This document shows, piece by piece, positions 1-11,413 of a stretch of 17,237 nt of DNA. Numbering within the stretch: position 1 is the first letter of the stretch; every line of letters begins with the position of its first letter. Below the pieces are notes generated by a model. The model searched no databases. It had not been told where the DNA came from and worked only from the letters and a program-made list of their open reading frames with translations. The stretch spans positions 2,355,283-2,372,519 of the forward strand of contig LSYV01000007.1 in assembly GCA_001584585.1 (NCBI GenBank). The letters run 5' to 3'. Position numbers and translations under genes: made by a program. This DNA is from Gonium pectorale. Its lineage: Eukaryota; Chlorophyta; Chlorophyceae; Chlamydomonadales; Volvocaceae.

Positions 1-261
1 TGCGCCCCAGAGGGCGAGGCCCCCGTCAGGCCAGTCAAGTCCGTCCGGAGCGGGCACTTCGCCGTAGCGCTGCGTTGCTGGCACACACGTAGACGGGAGC
101 AGCAGGGGCCCGCTTGCGCGCGGGATGCCGCTGATGGGCATGGCTGTAGCGACGGTTGACCCAGAAGACTCGAGAGGCGTAAAAAGGCTCCGTGGCTTCG
201 AAGACTATATGAAGGCCGAACACCGAGGCGCAGAGGAGCAAAGCCGAAGAGAGCCCATGGA

Positions 262-289
262 TGGGTCGCGACCGCAACGTCGCGACCCA
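262..289. repeat. perfect 11-bp inverted repeat (hairpin), 6-nt loop
   Basis: Bases 262-272 (tgggtcgcgac) are the exact reverse complement of 279-289 (gtcgcgaccca), separated by the 6-nt spacer cgcaac. The stem is rich in CG steps and would be very stable as RNA or extruded DNA. There is no gene on either side to which it could clearly act as a terminator. It could equally be a remnant of a transposon end. Confidence 0.8.
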
Positions 290-2931
290 CCCGCGCAGCT
301 GCAATCTATGCTAGAGCATCGGAGGCGCGGCAACTGGTAGCGGTCGAGGAGACAGGGAAGCTACCAGGAACGGGGGGTGTTACGTGCGCGTCATACTAGA
401 TGCTGGAGGAAGTAAGTATTGATATGTATATAAGTATGCATGCGTTCGAGCAACCGATGGTGCACGGCGCTATGACCAGGACAGCCCAGTACATCTTGCC
501 TCCTTGTGTATAACCGTTACTGTGAAGGCACTACCGTACAATCCCTCCACCCATGCTCCACACCGCTGAGCTGCCGCCCCTCATGAGAAAGCGCCCCGTG
601 AGAATGAAAAAGACCTCTCAATTTTCTGTAGAGATTGTTGGACCGGGATCGAATCGGCTGCCGGAGCTCATCCTTGTCATCCGAGTCCCAAAGAGAGGGC
701 AACTGATCTCTGCTGCAAAGGGATCGGCCCGTACCTTCCGTACACCGCGCACGTGGGTTGGCTTCAGGAAGGTTCGACGGTAAGGCATTGAGAAGGCTGC
801 CGGGCCGTATGCCACCAGGGTCCATCGTACATCCCTCCTGCACACGTTGCGGCGGAATAGAGTTCTGGTACTACATGGCGCCAAGGGGTTCATTGGTGTA
901 CAAGCACTGCGGGACACGCCGACGGAAGCCCAGTGAGCCGCTCCCAAGCGAACATGCCCTTGCATGACACTTTGCCCTGGGCCCGTACTTGGGCGACGGA
1001 GGACGAGGATGACCAACATCAGCCGCATTGTATTACCAACTGTTTGCGAGAGAGGGAGCACGTAAGGACACTGCACTATGCACCCAAACACAAGCCAACA
1101 CGTCTGCCGCAACCCCATGGCTGTGAATAAACCCTCATGCAAGCGCGGCTCCCTCAGCAACTCTGTCCGCAACAACGGCTATCAACGAGCACCAAGCCAC
1201 ACTAAAGTGGACCAATGAACAAAATGATACCCGGGCGCCTTTCTCTCATACAGACGTCACAATGCCACAGCCAGAGCGCCGTAGCCCTTTGGGGTTACGC
1301 ATTACGATCGCGGAATCCTGGGCTTTGCAACCAAAATGACTGACGCACAAGGCCGCCACACGCATCCGTCTATAATTGCTTTTGACCAGAAGCACAGTGG
1401 CCAATCAAAGCCGATTAATAGACTACTTCAGCAAGGCCAACACTACAGTAAAGACATATGGCACGTGCGTGCGCTCATATGTACGTACACACATACATAC
1501 ACGCGGCGCGGTCAACTTTGACAACCATTCTGCAGAAACCTGCCGCTCACGCTGGCACGCCGATCCAAGCATCAACGGAGCGCACAGACTGTGGGAAGAG
1601 ACCATCAACGATAATGTGACGGCGAGAGAACTCTTGCCCTTGTCCCTAAACTGGTCGGCCGAGTGAAACGTAAGGAACCCCCGTCGTCTGAAGCGGTCCC
1701 AAGGTGAGCCGGATTGGGCCACCTCTGCTTCCCGCCCTCGAACCCACGTCCACCCACCAGTACCGAAAGGTCAGGAATAGAGCCTGCGCGACAATATTCA
1801 GCGGCTTGCAACAGGCTCACATGCACCCATAGACACGTCTAACAGACAAACATACTTGAAATGGGCGCACACGGGATGAATCTGCGAAACAATGGGACGC
1901 CAAGCCGCAGCTCGAGGTACATCTCCTGCCTCCTCGGAGACGGCCCCAGGCATGAAACCCGGGTACCGCAGCCATCACACTCCGAGCATACCCGTCCCAA
2001 TCACGACCTAGGCACGTATCGAGCCCCACGGTGCCAACCCGCCGACGCCCTGCCACATACCCAGGCGACCCACGGCTGCCCTGAGCGTCCCCTGGCGCCA
2101 CTGTGCCCCGTGTACGGTACGCAGCAAAGCGATACTGCCGATCGAGCCTCCGCTTGGCATGTCCAGACACCACCACAGTCGCGTCGCCCAGCTGGTGGCA
2201 CGATGCCAACGTCCCAACGCAGGCTGGGTCAGCTGTCCTTCACACAATCCCTGCCTGCAGCACTACTAGGACCGAAAGTTCGCTTGTCACCGGCTACAGG
2301 CGACGGGATCCCTCGCAGATACACCACTGCACTCGTAGGCAGCACGCATACACGACATGCACGCCTTTGCAACGCGTCCCTTCAATGTCCTCGTTCATTT
2401 GAAGCCTCTCGCTAAGAATTCACGAAAGGCAGCCCTGGTGGACCCCGCAGCGTGGATCAGCACGGGCGCCCACGAGCAAAACGCCGGAAGCAGGCCACAC
2501 CCTCACCCCCAAAGAACCCCTAGGAACGCGCTACACCCGAGGCCTCCGGCGAGCGGGGAAGCCCGTTCACAACAATCGTCCGTTGCACGCCCCGATGTGA
2601 CAATTCATGGACGGGTGAAACCGCATGCATATACATGCACAGGAATGGCAGATCGATGCACCTGCATCTGCATGTGGGTGTTACGAACGCACATGTGTAC
2701 AGATGCGAGCGAGGCGCAGCAAGCTTTACCGGGCTCGTCGGCGGGACTGTGGAAAGCCCACACGTCTACTGGATCGAGCAAGGAACGAGCGCCACCTGAG
2801 AGCGCGCTCCGACGCGGGGGATCAGGCGCGCTGGCGCAGGGCTCCGGCAGCCGCCCGGCAGCATAGCATGCCTCTGCGCGCCGGATTAGGTGACGCTGCG
2901 CTGGTGAGAGGTCTCCTCCGAACCAGGGGAT

Positions 2932-2963
2932 GGCGTTCGGCTTGGCGTTCGGCTAGGGTTCGG
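2932..2963. repeat. short tandem repeat, ~12-bp unit, about 2.7 copies
   Basis: The unit ggcgttcggctt occurs about 2.7 times head to tail, the last copy diverged (ggcgttcggct then agggttcgg). It lies between the kinase 3' end and the gene-poor flank. It is probably a simple slippage repeat. Confidence 0.7.
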
Positions 2964-3244
2964 TCATCTGCTTCTGCCGCTGACCCGTGCTGCCGCGCGT
3001 GGGCGCACGCACCGGTGCAATCGAGGCCATGTTGCGGCTTAGTCCTCGTGGCGAGCCTAACCTGACAGACAGCATCATGGGGTCGGCCTGGCGCTGCGAG
3101 CCGACTCAGTGACAGTGCTATCAATGATACATAACGCGCCGCGTGCCAGGGCTACGTGCCGGCCTGACGACGGACATCACTCAAAATCTCCTCCATCACG
3201 CCTGTCTTGCCTTGTTTCTCCTCGTCACGTTACGGCCATGTAGG

Positions 3245-6200
3245 TCAGGCACTGCGGCGGCTACTCAGGGCCGGCCCGCCACCATGCGCTGCGAAGGCTG
3301 CCGACGCGCCAGTCGCTGCTGCTGCTGCTGCTGCGGCGGCCACACCGACTCCGGCTCCGGGCCCTTGAGCAGAGGCGCCCTCGGAGTAGCCGCTACCGGG
3401 CAGCGGCGTCCGCACACGCGCGCCACCGCTGGCTTGGGTCTTCTTCACACGCAGCTCCTCGCGGACGTGCTTCTCAATCTTGGTGAGCACCTGCGGCCGG
3501 GCAGCCGTGAACCAGCACTGGCGTGGGGCAATCCAGAGCGGCTCACAATTGCAAGGTGGAGGCTGGACCCTAAGGACCCGCTGGGCCGTCGGAGCACAGT
3601 CGATCGCGACCGCTGGCAGCACGACAGCAACAACCAGAAAGCGTCCACCAAGGCCCCGCACGGCAAAACATGGGCGAAGTCTTGATATTGCATTCTAACT
3701 TAGCATACTGTTGCCGGTCGGACCGCACCTTGACAATAGCGCTGGCACTGGGTCGGTCCTCGGGGCTGGTGGCTAGGCAGGCCCGGCCCAGCCGCACCAG
3801 CGCGGGGTGCGCGGAGGGGGGCCATTCGGGCTTGAGCTGCGGGCGGGAGGAAAGCAGCGGACAGGGCGCCATGCCCGTAAGCGGAAAGCTGCACACTTGG
3901 TGCAGCGTTGAGAGCCCTCCGAACCGCTACACTAACGTTAGGCAAGCGGCAAGCATCAAGCAAGAGTCATGGCCTGGCAAGCGACACAGGCACACAGCAC
4001 CGCAGGCTCGGCAGGGCAACCTTGAAAGTGCGCAGGATGCCTTACCGTGCCCTGCGAGACGCCCAGCAGAATCTGCGGCACCGTCAGCTTGCCGTACGGA
4101 ATGGGCTCGCTAGTGACCAGCTGCCACAGCAGGATGCCGAACGAGAAGACATCTGCGAGGCAGGGGCTCGGCGTCGATACGAGGCGCTGTCATAGCGGCT
4201 GTCCGCCGCCTGTCTAACAGTTGCTGCTCCCGGAGAGGGGTTCATTGGCCCTCCCGCGCGTGACCATGCACCCAGTTGAGACGTTGCGCTCTGGGGCCAG
4301 CAGAGCGCCCGCCCCAGTCCCAGAGCGGCGCTCGCCCCCTTTCCGAAACGTCCTGCGTCCCAGCACGCCCGCCCCGCCCCACCCACCCGACGCCTTGAGC
4401 CAGCGGCCCATGATGACCTCCGGAGCCATCACCGTCACCGTGGACCAGTGATGCGCCTCCAGCGGCTTGTCGCCGTGGGCAATCTGCGGGGACCCAGCAG
4501 CACCGCAGCAAGGTCAGCACCAGGGAGCATGTCTGGAGCCACCGCCAAGCCCAGGAACTGAAGACTAGCGGGACGTCTATATGCAAGCCTTTTCACTCAG
4601 CCCGTTACCTCCGGACAGCTTTTCCATGTAACCCTGTGCCTCCAAACCAACCCGTCACTCCTTCTTCTATTGCAACCCCGTCGAGCCGCGCCACGCCATG
4701 CCCAGGCCCGTGCGCCAATGCCACGCTTGATGCCAAAGGCCAGTCCTCAACACAGGCCTCCCGCGCTACGTTTCGACGACTTTCGCCCCCCTCCTCTTGT
4801 CCAACAATTTGCTGTACCAAACAACCCCGCGGGCTCTCTCGCCCACCTTGCTCAGCCCGAAGTCCGCCACCATGGCCACGAAGCCCCTCCTGTCCGTCCG
4901 GCAGCCCCTCAGCAGCACGTTGCCGGGCTTGAGGTCGCCATGGATGATGCCGTTGGCGTGCAGGTGGCACATGCCCTGGGCAGGGGGGAGGGAGAGGGTG
5001 GAGAGGGATTAAACGGGGCGTGGAAGGGAAGGGTGTGCATGCGGATGCGGGAAAGCGCGGCGGGTCATGAGGAGTTGAAGGGAAAGGAGAATGAACAACG
5101 ACGAGCTGGGCGCCAGCAGCGTAAGTCCCGTCATGGGGAGGGTGCAAAACGGCAATCGAATCAGCACGCAGGCAGCGTGCAGTACCGACACGCTCGTAGG
5201 ACACGTCTGTCAACATGCCACTCCTGTGGTTTGTGAGCCAGAATGGCGGCGTACAGGTGCGGTACATGGTGCAAGCAGGCCCTCAACAAGCGTCTGTTAG
5301 AGGCTACAAAGAGACATTGCATTCAAGCCACACCTGCGCAATGTCGCGGGCGGTCCGCAGCACGGCGCGAAGCACGATGCGGCGGGGAAAGCGCGCTGCA
5401 CTGCTGGCAGTCGAGGGCATCACCGCCGGCAACGCCGCTGCCGCCGCTGCCGGGACGGGTCCGCTGCTGCTGCCGCTGCTGGCGGCGGTGCCCTGCTCGT
5501 CGTGGGCTGCGTCCATCCTGAATATGCCCCGCTTGATGGCAGCCAGCAGAGAGCCGCGATCGCAGTACTCCTGGAGGTCAGTGGCGTGGGAACAAGTTGC
5601 GCAGGTGTAGAGGAAGGACCAGGGCGATGCGGTTTTCGAGATCACAGGAGCAGGGGTCGCCCACTCGCAACATCCGGCGCAGCAAGAACGACCAACGTTA
5701 CCAAGCGCATATCCACGACATCAAAGGCGGTCAGCGACTTGAGGCACCGGCGTCGCGAGGGCCTGCCTAACCGATGGCTGCCAAGCGAGCAGATGATGTC
5801 CTGAGAAGTAACCACTGGGCGCAGAATCTAGATTGACCAGGAAACGCACCATGATAATGTGAGTCATGTACATGCCCGGCCGGGCGCGGAGGTACAGCAG
5901 CGCCTGCCGTACTGTCCAGCCGCGCCGGCTGCCCGCAATGTCGGGGTCTCCAAAGCCCTGCGGCGGCCGTCAGCCATGGCAGGAACAATTGTGCGAGTGT
6001 TAACACTATGCGCGAACCCCTAGGCTTGCCAGAGAACCCAGATCCCCGCCCATCCCTCGTCCCTGGTGCGCACGCACACATCTTGTCACCAGTCACCAGT
6101 CACCAGTCACCTTGCGCCTATGTCAGCGCCTACTTCACCAGCACGCCGACGCGTAGGAAGGCCGTCACCGTCCCGGTACCGCGCTACGAGTAACACGTGA

Positions 6201-9200
6201 CCCAGCACGGCGCTGCTTGGGCCGTCTTAAGCACCCACCTCTTCCGACTGGAAGGTGGACTCGAGCGCAGCCGGAGGCGTCCGGGGCATGGACGAGTTGA
6301 GGCCGGCGCCCTCCCCGAAGGCCCCCATCGCGGGCTGCTGGCTGCCGATGGGCCCCCCTGCAAGCACTCCCACCGGCTGTTGCTGCTGTTCCTGCTGTTG
6401 CTGCGGCGGCTGCGATGCCTGCGCCAGCTGGCTGGGTGGCTCCACGGCCGGAGCAACGGACACAGAGGTCCCGGTCGGCTGCGAGTCTGCCCGGCGCAGC
6501 CGGCCGTCGTCCTGGCTGCTGCTGTGGTCGCTGCCGCTCAGGCGGAGCGAAGCTGCGGCCTCGCCAGCAGAGCGGGCCCGCTCGTCGGGGTCCTCCGCCT
6601 CCGTCTCCCCGGTGCCCTCCAAGGCGGTCTCCTTCAGGGCGCCCAGGCTGAAGGGCTGGTGGCCCAGCCGGGAGGGGCCCACGCTGCTGGCCACTGGCGC
6701 CCCTGCCTGCAAAAGGCTGTTCCGCCGCGCAGCCGCCGCGGCGGGGGAGCCGGGGCCGTTCATGGCGGTGGTGTCCATCAGGGACTCAAACAAGTCCTGC
6801 GGGATGCGGCAGCAGGCACAGCGGCACGGTCTGCAGCTGCGCTCGTGCGGCGCTCCAGCGGCATACCGTATGAGTGTATCCGGAGTTGCACCACCAGGAC
6901 CGAGCCATCAAAGGCTCAGCATTCAAGTTACTGCAAGAAGCGATGTCATTCCCGGGGTCGCCCGCGAGTGCGCCTCTGCTCTGTCAGCAAGCCTGGCCCC
7001 AACCTGCCACAATGAAACCCGTCCTTGCAAAGCCGGATAGAGAACAATACGGTAGGGTAGGCTGCCCCGCAACTTGGGCGCTGGTGCTCACCCGGGTGCC
7101 CAGGCCATCCAGAGAGCTGCTCTGCCGCTCGCACTCGAGGTCGCCGGCAAATGACGCTTCCGTCAGCAGCGTGCACTCAAAGGCGTACGTGTGCACCACG
7201 TTGGGGTGGTTGACGACGCTGCTCACCTGCGAGGGGGCATCGCCGGTGAGCACTATCACGGCCCGTTGGCGCGCGTGTTTCCTTTCTTTAGCAGTGACAG
7301 TCCACATGTTCTGAGAAAGACGCCTAGTTGCCCGTTAGGACAGGGCAGTCAAGCGATGACACCATTCTGGGAGCACAGCAGAGCAGGAAGCATACTTGCC
7401 ACCGTGCTTAGGACCGACACATCTGGACCGGCGCATACTTACCACACCCTCCAGCGCCGCGGCGTGGGCCGCCGCCGGCCCATCGGCCGACGTCAGCAGA
7501 AACTTGACGGCCACAGGGGCGCCCTGCCACACACCCTGAGGGGCAGAGTAAGCCGACCCAGGGGCAGGACCATTAGGTAATCACATCGTCCAACACAAGC
7601 AGTCAACCTCCCCTCTCAGGCCCGACAGGCCCCGCCCCTTTGAATTGCCGAGTGCGCGCATGACCTCTCTTGGTGGGGCCGCGTCTACGGTTGCGGTTGC
7701 GCCTCGCTCTGGGTGCGGTCGCGTCTACATCGTGGAAACCCGCAGCCCGCACGCACCTGGAACACGGCCCCGCCGCCGCCCTGGCCGAGCCAGCGCAGTG
7801 CCGTTATCTCACGCGACAGGGCTGCCAGGTTGAGGGTGGCGATGGGCGGGGCATAGGCGGGGAAGGCTGGCGGCACCAGCAGGCTGGCTGCCGCGCCGGG
7901 CAGTCCCATGGCCGCCCCGCCGCCCATCTGCAGCATCTGCAGGAACGTTATCTGAGGGCGCCACGCAAAGGGGGAAGGCAGCAGCGGGGAGGCGCAGGGA
8001 CGGGGCGGAGTTGCAAGGGGATGGAGCCTCGCCGGATTAGAAGTGAGAGCGGGTCATGGTGGGGCCGCGACGTGACGAGACAGTTCTTGCCAAGATCAAT
8101 TGCTCCCCTCATCGCTGCCCTCTGGGTCGACGCATGCCTACCTGGGACATGTGACGAGACGCCTGGTACGGCAGCTGCATGTGGGGCACAACAGAGGCCG
8201 GCGCTCGCTCAGCCGCGGCGGCAGCGGCGGCGCCCGCCGCGGCTTCGTGCTCCCGGCCTGTGAGAGGCACCCACGCTGCGTTTTCAACCTGCCTACCGGT
8301 CCCTCCAACTCCCACGGCCTCGGTCCCGGCAGCGGCCCTCCCCGCGACGCCCGAGAGCGCGACCTGCGTCGTGAACACCTCGCTCGCAGCCGCTTGGGCC
8401 GCGGCTGCAGCGGCTGCGCTGCCCATCGGCACGCCGAAGCGGCCGGCGCCGTCTGCGCCGCCCGCCGAGGCGGCTGCGACCCTGTTGCGGGACAGGTTCC
8501 TGGTCATCTGCATCACCCGCAGCAGGCTGTTTGCGTCCATGTCCCGGCTGGCGCCCGCGGCCCCGCCGATAGATTTGCTGCTTAGTGCTCGCTGAAGCAT
8601 GAGGCCCGCCACGGCGTTGCCATACGCCCTGTACGGCAGTATGGCCGCCTGAGACGCCTCCGTAGCCTGGCCTCCTGCTTGGGTATCCCCAGCCCTCTGC
8701 TGCTGCATTTGCTGTTGATGCTGCTGCTGACCTTGCTCATGGTCCTGCGGCGACGCCTGCGCAGGCGGTTGCCCAGGTGTTTGCGCGAGGGGAGACGGAG
8801 GAGCGCCACGGGGCGCAGCCGGCGCAGCGGCACGCGCGGAGGCCGCAGCTGTGGCGTCGAGAGACGCCACACCAGCCTGGTTTACGGTAACCTCCCTCCC
8901 ACCGGCAGCTGCTTGGGAGCTGGCAGCTGCAGTTGCACGCGCGGTACTCAACAAGATGGGCCTCACCCTCGAGTGCCCCACTCCGGGCGCAGGGCCCACC
9001 TGTGCGCCGCGCTGGGCCAGTTCCGCCGGCAGCGACGCAGCAGAGCCCTCACTGTGCCCGCCCACCGTCCCCAGCTCTCCGGAGGATTCAAACGAGGCGC
9101 CCTTGTTGCCCAGGCTGCCCTCCGCGGCCGCCGCGAGGGGAGGCTCCCTCTCCGGGGAGCCTCCTGGCGGCTGCGGCTGCGGCGCCACCGCATCGCCCCG

Positions 9201-10007
9201 CGATGACGGTGGAGGTTGCTCCAGCAGGCCTCCGACTCTGAGAGTCAGGCGCCGCTGTGCCTCGCAGAACGGAGGCGTTTCGGTGCAGCCGCTTTGTAGC
9301 CCCAATGAGGAACACGAGTCGACACTGCAAGCACGCGGATGAGGCGGGCGGGAGGCGGGTGAGGACCTGAGCGGCGCGGCTAGCAACAGACGAGGCGCTG
9401 AACAGAATGCAGTGAGCAGCAACCTGCCCGGGGGGCTGCAGCTGCAATTCCAGACCTAGCCGCAGTGCGGAAGGGCCCAGGAGAAGCAGCCGATCAACCG
9501 CACGCCGAACTGTACTGACCGAGACTCCTCCGCGCGGTCGTGCGGGGCCGCATTCTCAAACTTTGGTTGTGGCGCGAGAAGGTCGTTGCCCTCAGGCATG
9601 TCTCTGGCCATGACCGCGCTGGCCACGTGGGCTGGGCCGTTGAGGGAGGCCGGGAGGCTAGCCGACGCTGACAGGGGGATTGGACCGGTGGAATGGATGT
9701 CAGCTGTGGTTGCGGGTAACTCCGCCGAGATGCGGTTGTTCCTAGGGTGGGCCCGCTTGTCCGAGCAGGCCTCAGGGTTACCAATGTACGCGTGACAGGT
9801 GGAAGATGGCGGATTATCTGGGGTCTCGGGTCTCTCGGCAAGAGATGAAGCCAGGGCGAGTGGTTGTTCAAGCTCATGGCCAACAGCGGCTAAGCAACGG
9901 TCGGCGTTGCCCTCGGCTTGCCCTCTTAGCCGTGCAAGCCGAGCCGCCTCTGCACGGTCCACAATCGCGGACGGTGCAACACAGCACCAAAAGCTGCGCA
10001 GGGGCAT
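3245..10007 (-). CDS. TKL-type protein kinase, 13 exons, ~1227 aa
   Basis: Predicted Ser/Thr (TKL-like) kinase. Exons, 5'->3' on minus: 10007-9520, 9324-8142, 7951-7757, 7535-7443, 7226-7092, 6796-6239, 5957-5850, 5570-5334, 4975-4847, 4483-4387, 4152-4046, 3836-3729, 3490-3245. Every intron is GT-AG and the frame stays open to TGA at 3247-3245. Residues 1-600 are low complexity (Ala, Gln, Gly, Pro). The kinase domain follows: glycine loop GQGGGGAVF from ~613, VAVK lysine ~633, helix-C Glu ~651, HPNVV, a ~190-aa insertion, hinge MEYCDRGSL at ~920-928, HGDLKPGN with Asp ~1013, DFG ~1037, MAPE ~1061-1064, DVFSFG from ~1075, and EDRPS in subdomain XI. HGD instead of HRD makes it a non-RD kinase. 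The start ATG is the first Met after an in-frame TAA at 10022-10020. A short Ala-rich tail ends the protein. The substrate is unknown. I am sure of the kinase core, fairly sure of the ends. Confidence 0.92.
3315..3334. repeat. GCT/AGC trinucleotide run (poly-Ala in kinase tail)
   Basis: Six GCT triplets plus gc on the plus strand read as GCA alanine codons on minus, inside the last kinase exon, giving part of a run of nine alanines followed by an Ala/Gly-rich tail. Such runs change length easily by slippage. Confidence 0.85.
6085..6111. repeat. 7-bp tandem repeat (gtcacca) x ~3.9 in kinase intron 6
   Basis: The unit gtcacca is repeated almost four times within the intron at 5958-6238 of the minus-strand kinase gene. 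The copies are identical, so the expansion is probably recent. No function is evident. Confidence 0.9.
6239..6796 (-). CDS. kinase exon 6: 186-aa insertion in the N-lobe
   Basis: This 558-nt exon is flanked by phase-0 introns on both sides (acceptor cccgcag before 6796, donor gtgggt from 6238). It encodes a low-complexity segment rich in Ala, Gly, Ser and Gln (QQQQEQQQQ near 6370-6405). In the protein it lies between the helix-C/beta-4 exon (HPNVVHTYAFEC) and the exon carrying beta-5 (THIIM). Kinases normally have a short loop here. Since 558 is divisible by 3 and both boundaries are phase 0, skipping the exon would leave the kinase frame intact. Confidence 0.8.
8142..9324 (-). CDS. kinase exon 2: low-complexity N-terminal region
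   Basis: This 1183-nt exon encodes about residues 163-557 of the kinase. It is joined by a phase-2 intron (9325-9519, donor gtcagt, acceptor ttgcag) to exon 1, and by a phase-0 intron (7952-8141) to the glycine-loop exon. The composition is biased: Ala runs, a Gln/His-rich patch (EQGQQQHQQQMQQQ, near 8700-8740), and Pro/Ser-rich stretches. I recognise no PAS, GAF or transmembrane domain. It is probably disordered. The acceptor and frame are supported by exact phase agreement with exon 1. Confidence 0.75.
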
Positions 10008-10753
10008 CTCGACGAGCGTTTAGTGTCACTGGCCTTTCGAACCTGGCGCTGATTAATGGTATGCACCGGATGAAGGCACGAGTGTATTACAAAGTCGAGA
10101 AAACTCGGCTTAGTGCTTCAGAAGATGAAGGGAGTCGGCCTTCGGTCTGAGTTGTTCTATACAAAAGGTCTCAGATATGTTGCAATACCAGGCCTATACA
10201 TAGGGGAGGTACGTGTCCTCAAGGGCTGGAGCGTGCCCTGGGAGAAGCAGTGCTTTCAGTTTATTATTGAAGCGCGCGGTGTGTATTGCTGTAACATCCG
10301 TGCGTATGAACATTGGCAGGCAGACCGGAGGATTCGGGGTCCCAGCGTATCCGCCATAAAGTGGTGGGAGTTGGCGCTGCCTGGATCGGGCATCAAAACA
10401 ACATCACAATCGACTGTTCGCACCCTAATGTATTACAAGTAGGCGTAGGAGTCCAGGGCCAGGTTGCAAGGCTGATTACTGATTCCAACGACCGGCTGCG
10501 AACGAGTGGAATATAATTCTCCTATAAACACTCCTAGCGCGTCAACATACGGTACCGGTGGGGCAGCATGACCCCACCTCAACTTGCAGCTGAACCGTGA
10601 ACTTCTTAGCGACACCGTTGTGCGAAGCGTCGCAGAGCACACTTTCATTGGCAAGACAAAGCACTAACGTTAGACAGGCATACTATTTTGTAGTCCCGAT
10701 GAACTAGAGTTCATTGTCCCGCATGTTACCACTGCAAGCGCAAAAAAGTGCTC

Positions 10754-10824
10754 TTGGCACGGTACATATGATGCTGCCTGTAACATCTAGCTGAACTTCA
10801 TCTCAGTTGTGTGCGCAAGTGGGC
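10754..10824. repeat. direct repeat copy A (~71 bp)
   Basis: This copy aligns with 12075-12147 at about 87% identity: nine mismatches and one 2-nt gap, by manual alignment. Both begin ttggcacggtacat and end agtgggc. On the plus strand copy A has a stop where copy B stays open, so if the repeat was once coding, copy A is the more decayed one. Confidence 0.8.
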
Positions 10825-11413
10825 GTCCAAAGCGGAGGCCGCGGCATGTTCACACGGCATGTTCCCCGGCATCGGCGCCGGCATGTTACGGCGCCCGGTA
10901 TGAGACAAATTGAGGAAGAGATTCGGACTTCAGGGGACAAATTATATACTTACCAGTGTTTTTCGAAACATTGGGTAGAGCTACCGCGGCATGGATGGTC
11001 ACGAGCGCCGCTAACTTCACGGACCCCACTACCCCATGACAACCCCAAAAAGTCCCTAACTGACTCCTGAATGCCTGTGTTAGTTGTCTAGAGGAGGCGA
11101 TAGCCGGCGGGCACTTGGTTTTCGTCCTTCTCGTGCTACAGGGTTGCTAACAGGCCGACCTTTTGTCACTCCATACGTGTACATCGGCGTATCATGGGCC
11201 AACGGCTTTAGTCCCCAGCCCACATTCTATTTACTTGTCATAGTCAGTATGTCGCAGTTGGTAAATGGTACCAATTAGCACCAAAGCGGCCAAAACCTCA
11301 GCACCACAGCGCCGGTGTCGAAGCGAGCGAGCCGAGACACAGACCCCCACATATCGCCCACTGTGTGGGGGCTGAGGGCCGGTCCGGAGGGCGGAGCAGG
11401 ACCCTGTAACGAC

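Larger units (their letters stand above)
1..3244. other. gene-poor flank downstream of the kinase gene
   Basis: I see no convincing gene here. Open frames up to about 185 codons occur on both strands (for example plus 1861-2415 and minus 618-1175), but their translations are Arg/Ser/Pro/Cys-rich, show no recognisable motif, and do not join through plausible splice sites into a domain. GC-rich DNA makes such frames common. The stretch contains a perfect hairpin at 262-289, a short direct repeat at 2932-2963, a small TA/CA-rich patch near 1478-1502, and the 3' untranslated region of the minus-strand kinase gene just below 3245. No poly(A) signal could be assigned with confidence. Confidence 0.6.

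Noticed and set aside
630..720. Sequence resembling a tRNA T-arm (gatcgaatcgg)
   Set aside because: No cloverleaf with acceptor, D and anticodon stems could be built around it.
618..1175. 185-codon open frame on minus
   Set aside because: No ATG-based start with support, no recognisable domain, Cys/Arg-rich random-looking translation.
1861..2415. 184-codon open frame on plus
   Set aside because: Composition is Arg/Pro/Ser/Thr-rich with no motif, an overlapping open frame exists on minus, and there is no splice context. It fits a chance frame in GC-rich DNA.
3930..3945. Palindrome ctaacgttag found here and near 10665
   Set aside because: A 10-bp match with different flanks. One copy lies in a kinase intron. 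Too short to claim a repeat family.
6197..7040. Long plus-strand open frames of 260-270 codons
   Set aside because: They are antisense to the low-complexity kinase exon 6 (6239-6796), where GC-rich repeats suppress stops on both strands.
10113..10442. 109-codon plus open frame upstream of the kinase
   Set aside because: It begins at a GTG and contains no known motif. The interval shows signs of decay and possible repeat ends. Not supported as a gene, though it should be re-examined if transcripts exist.
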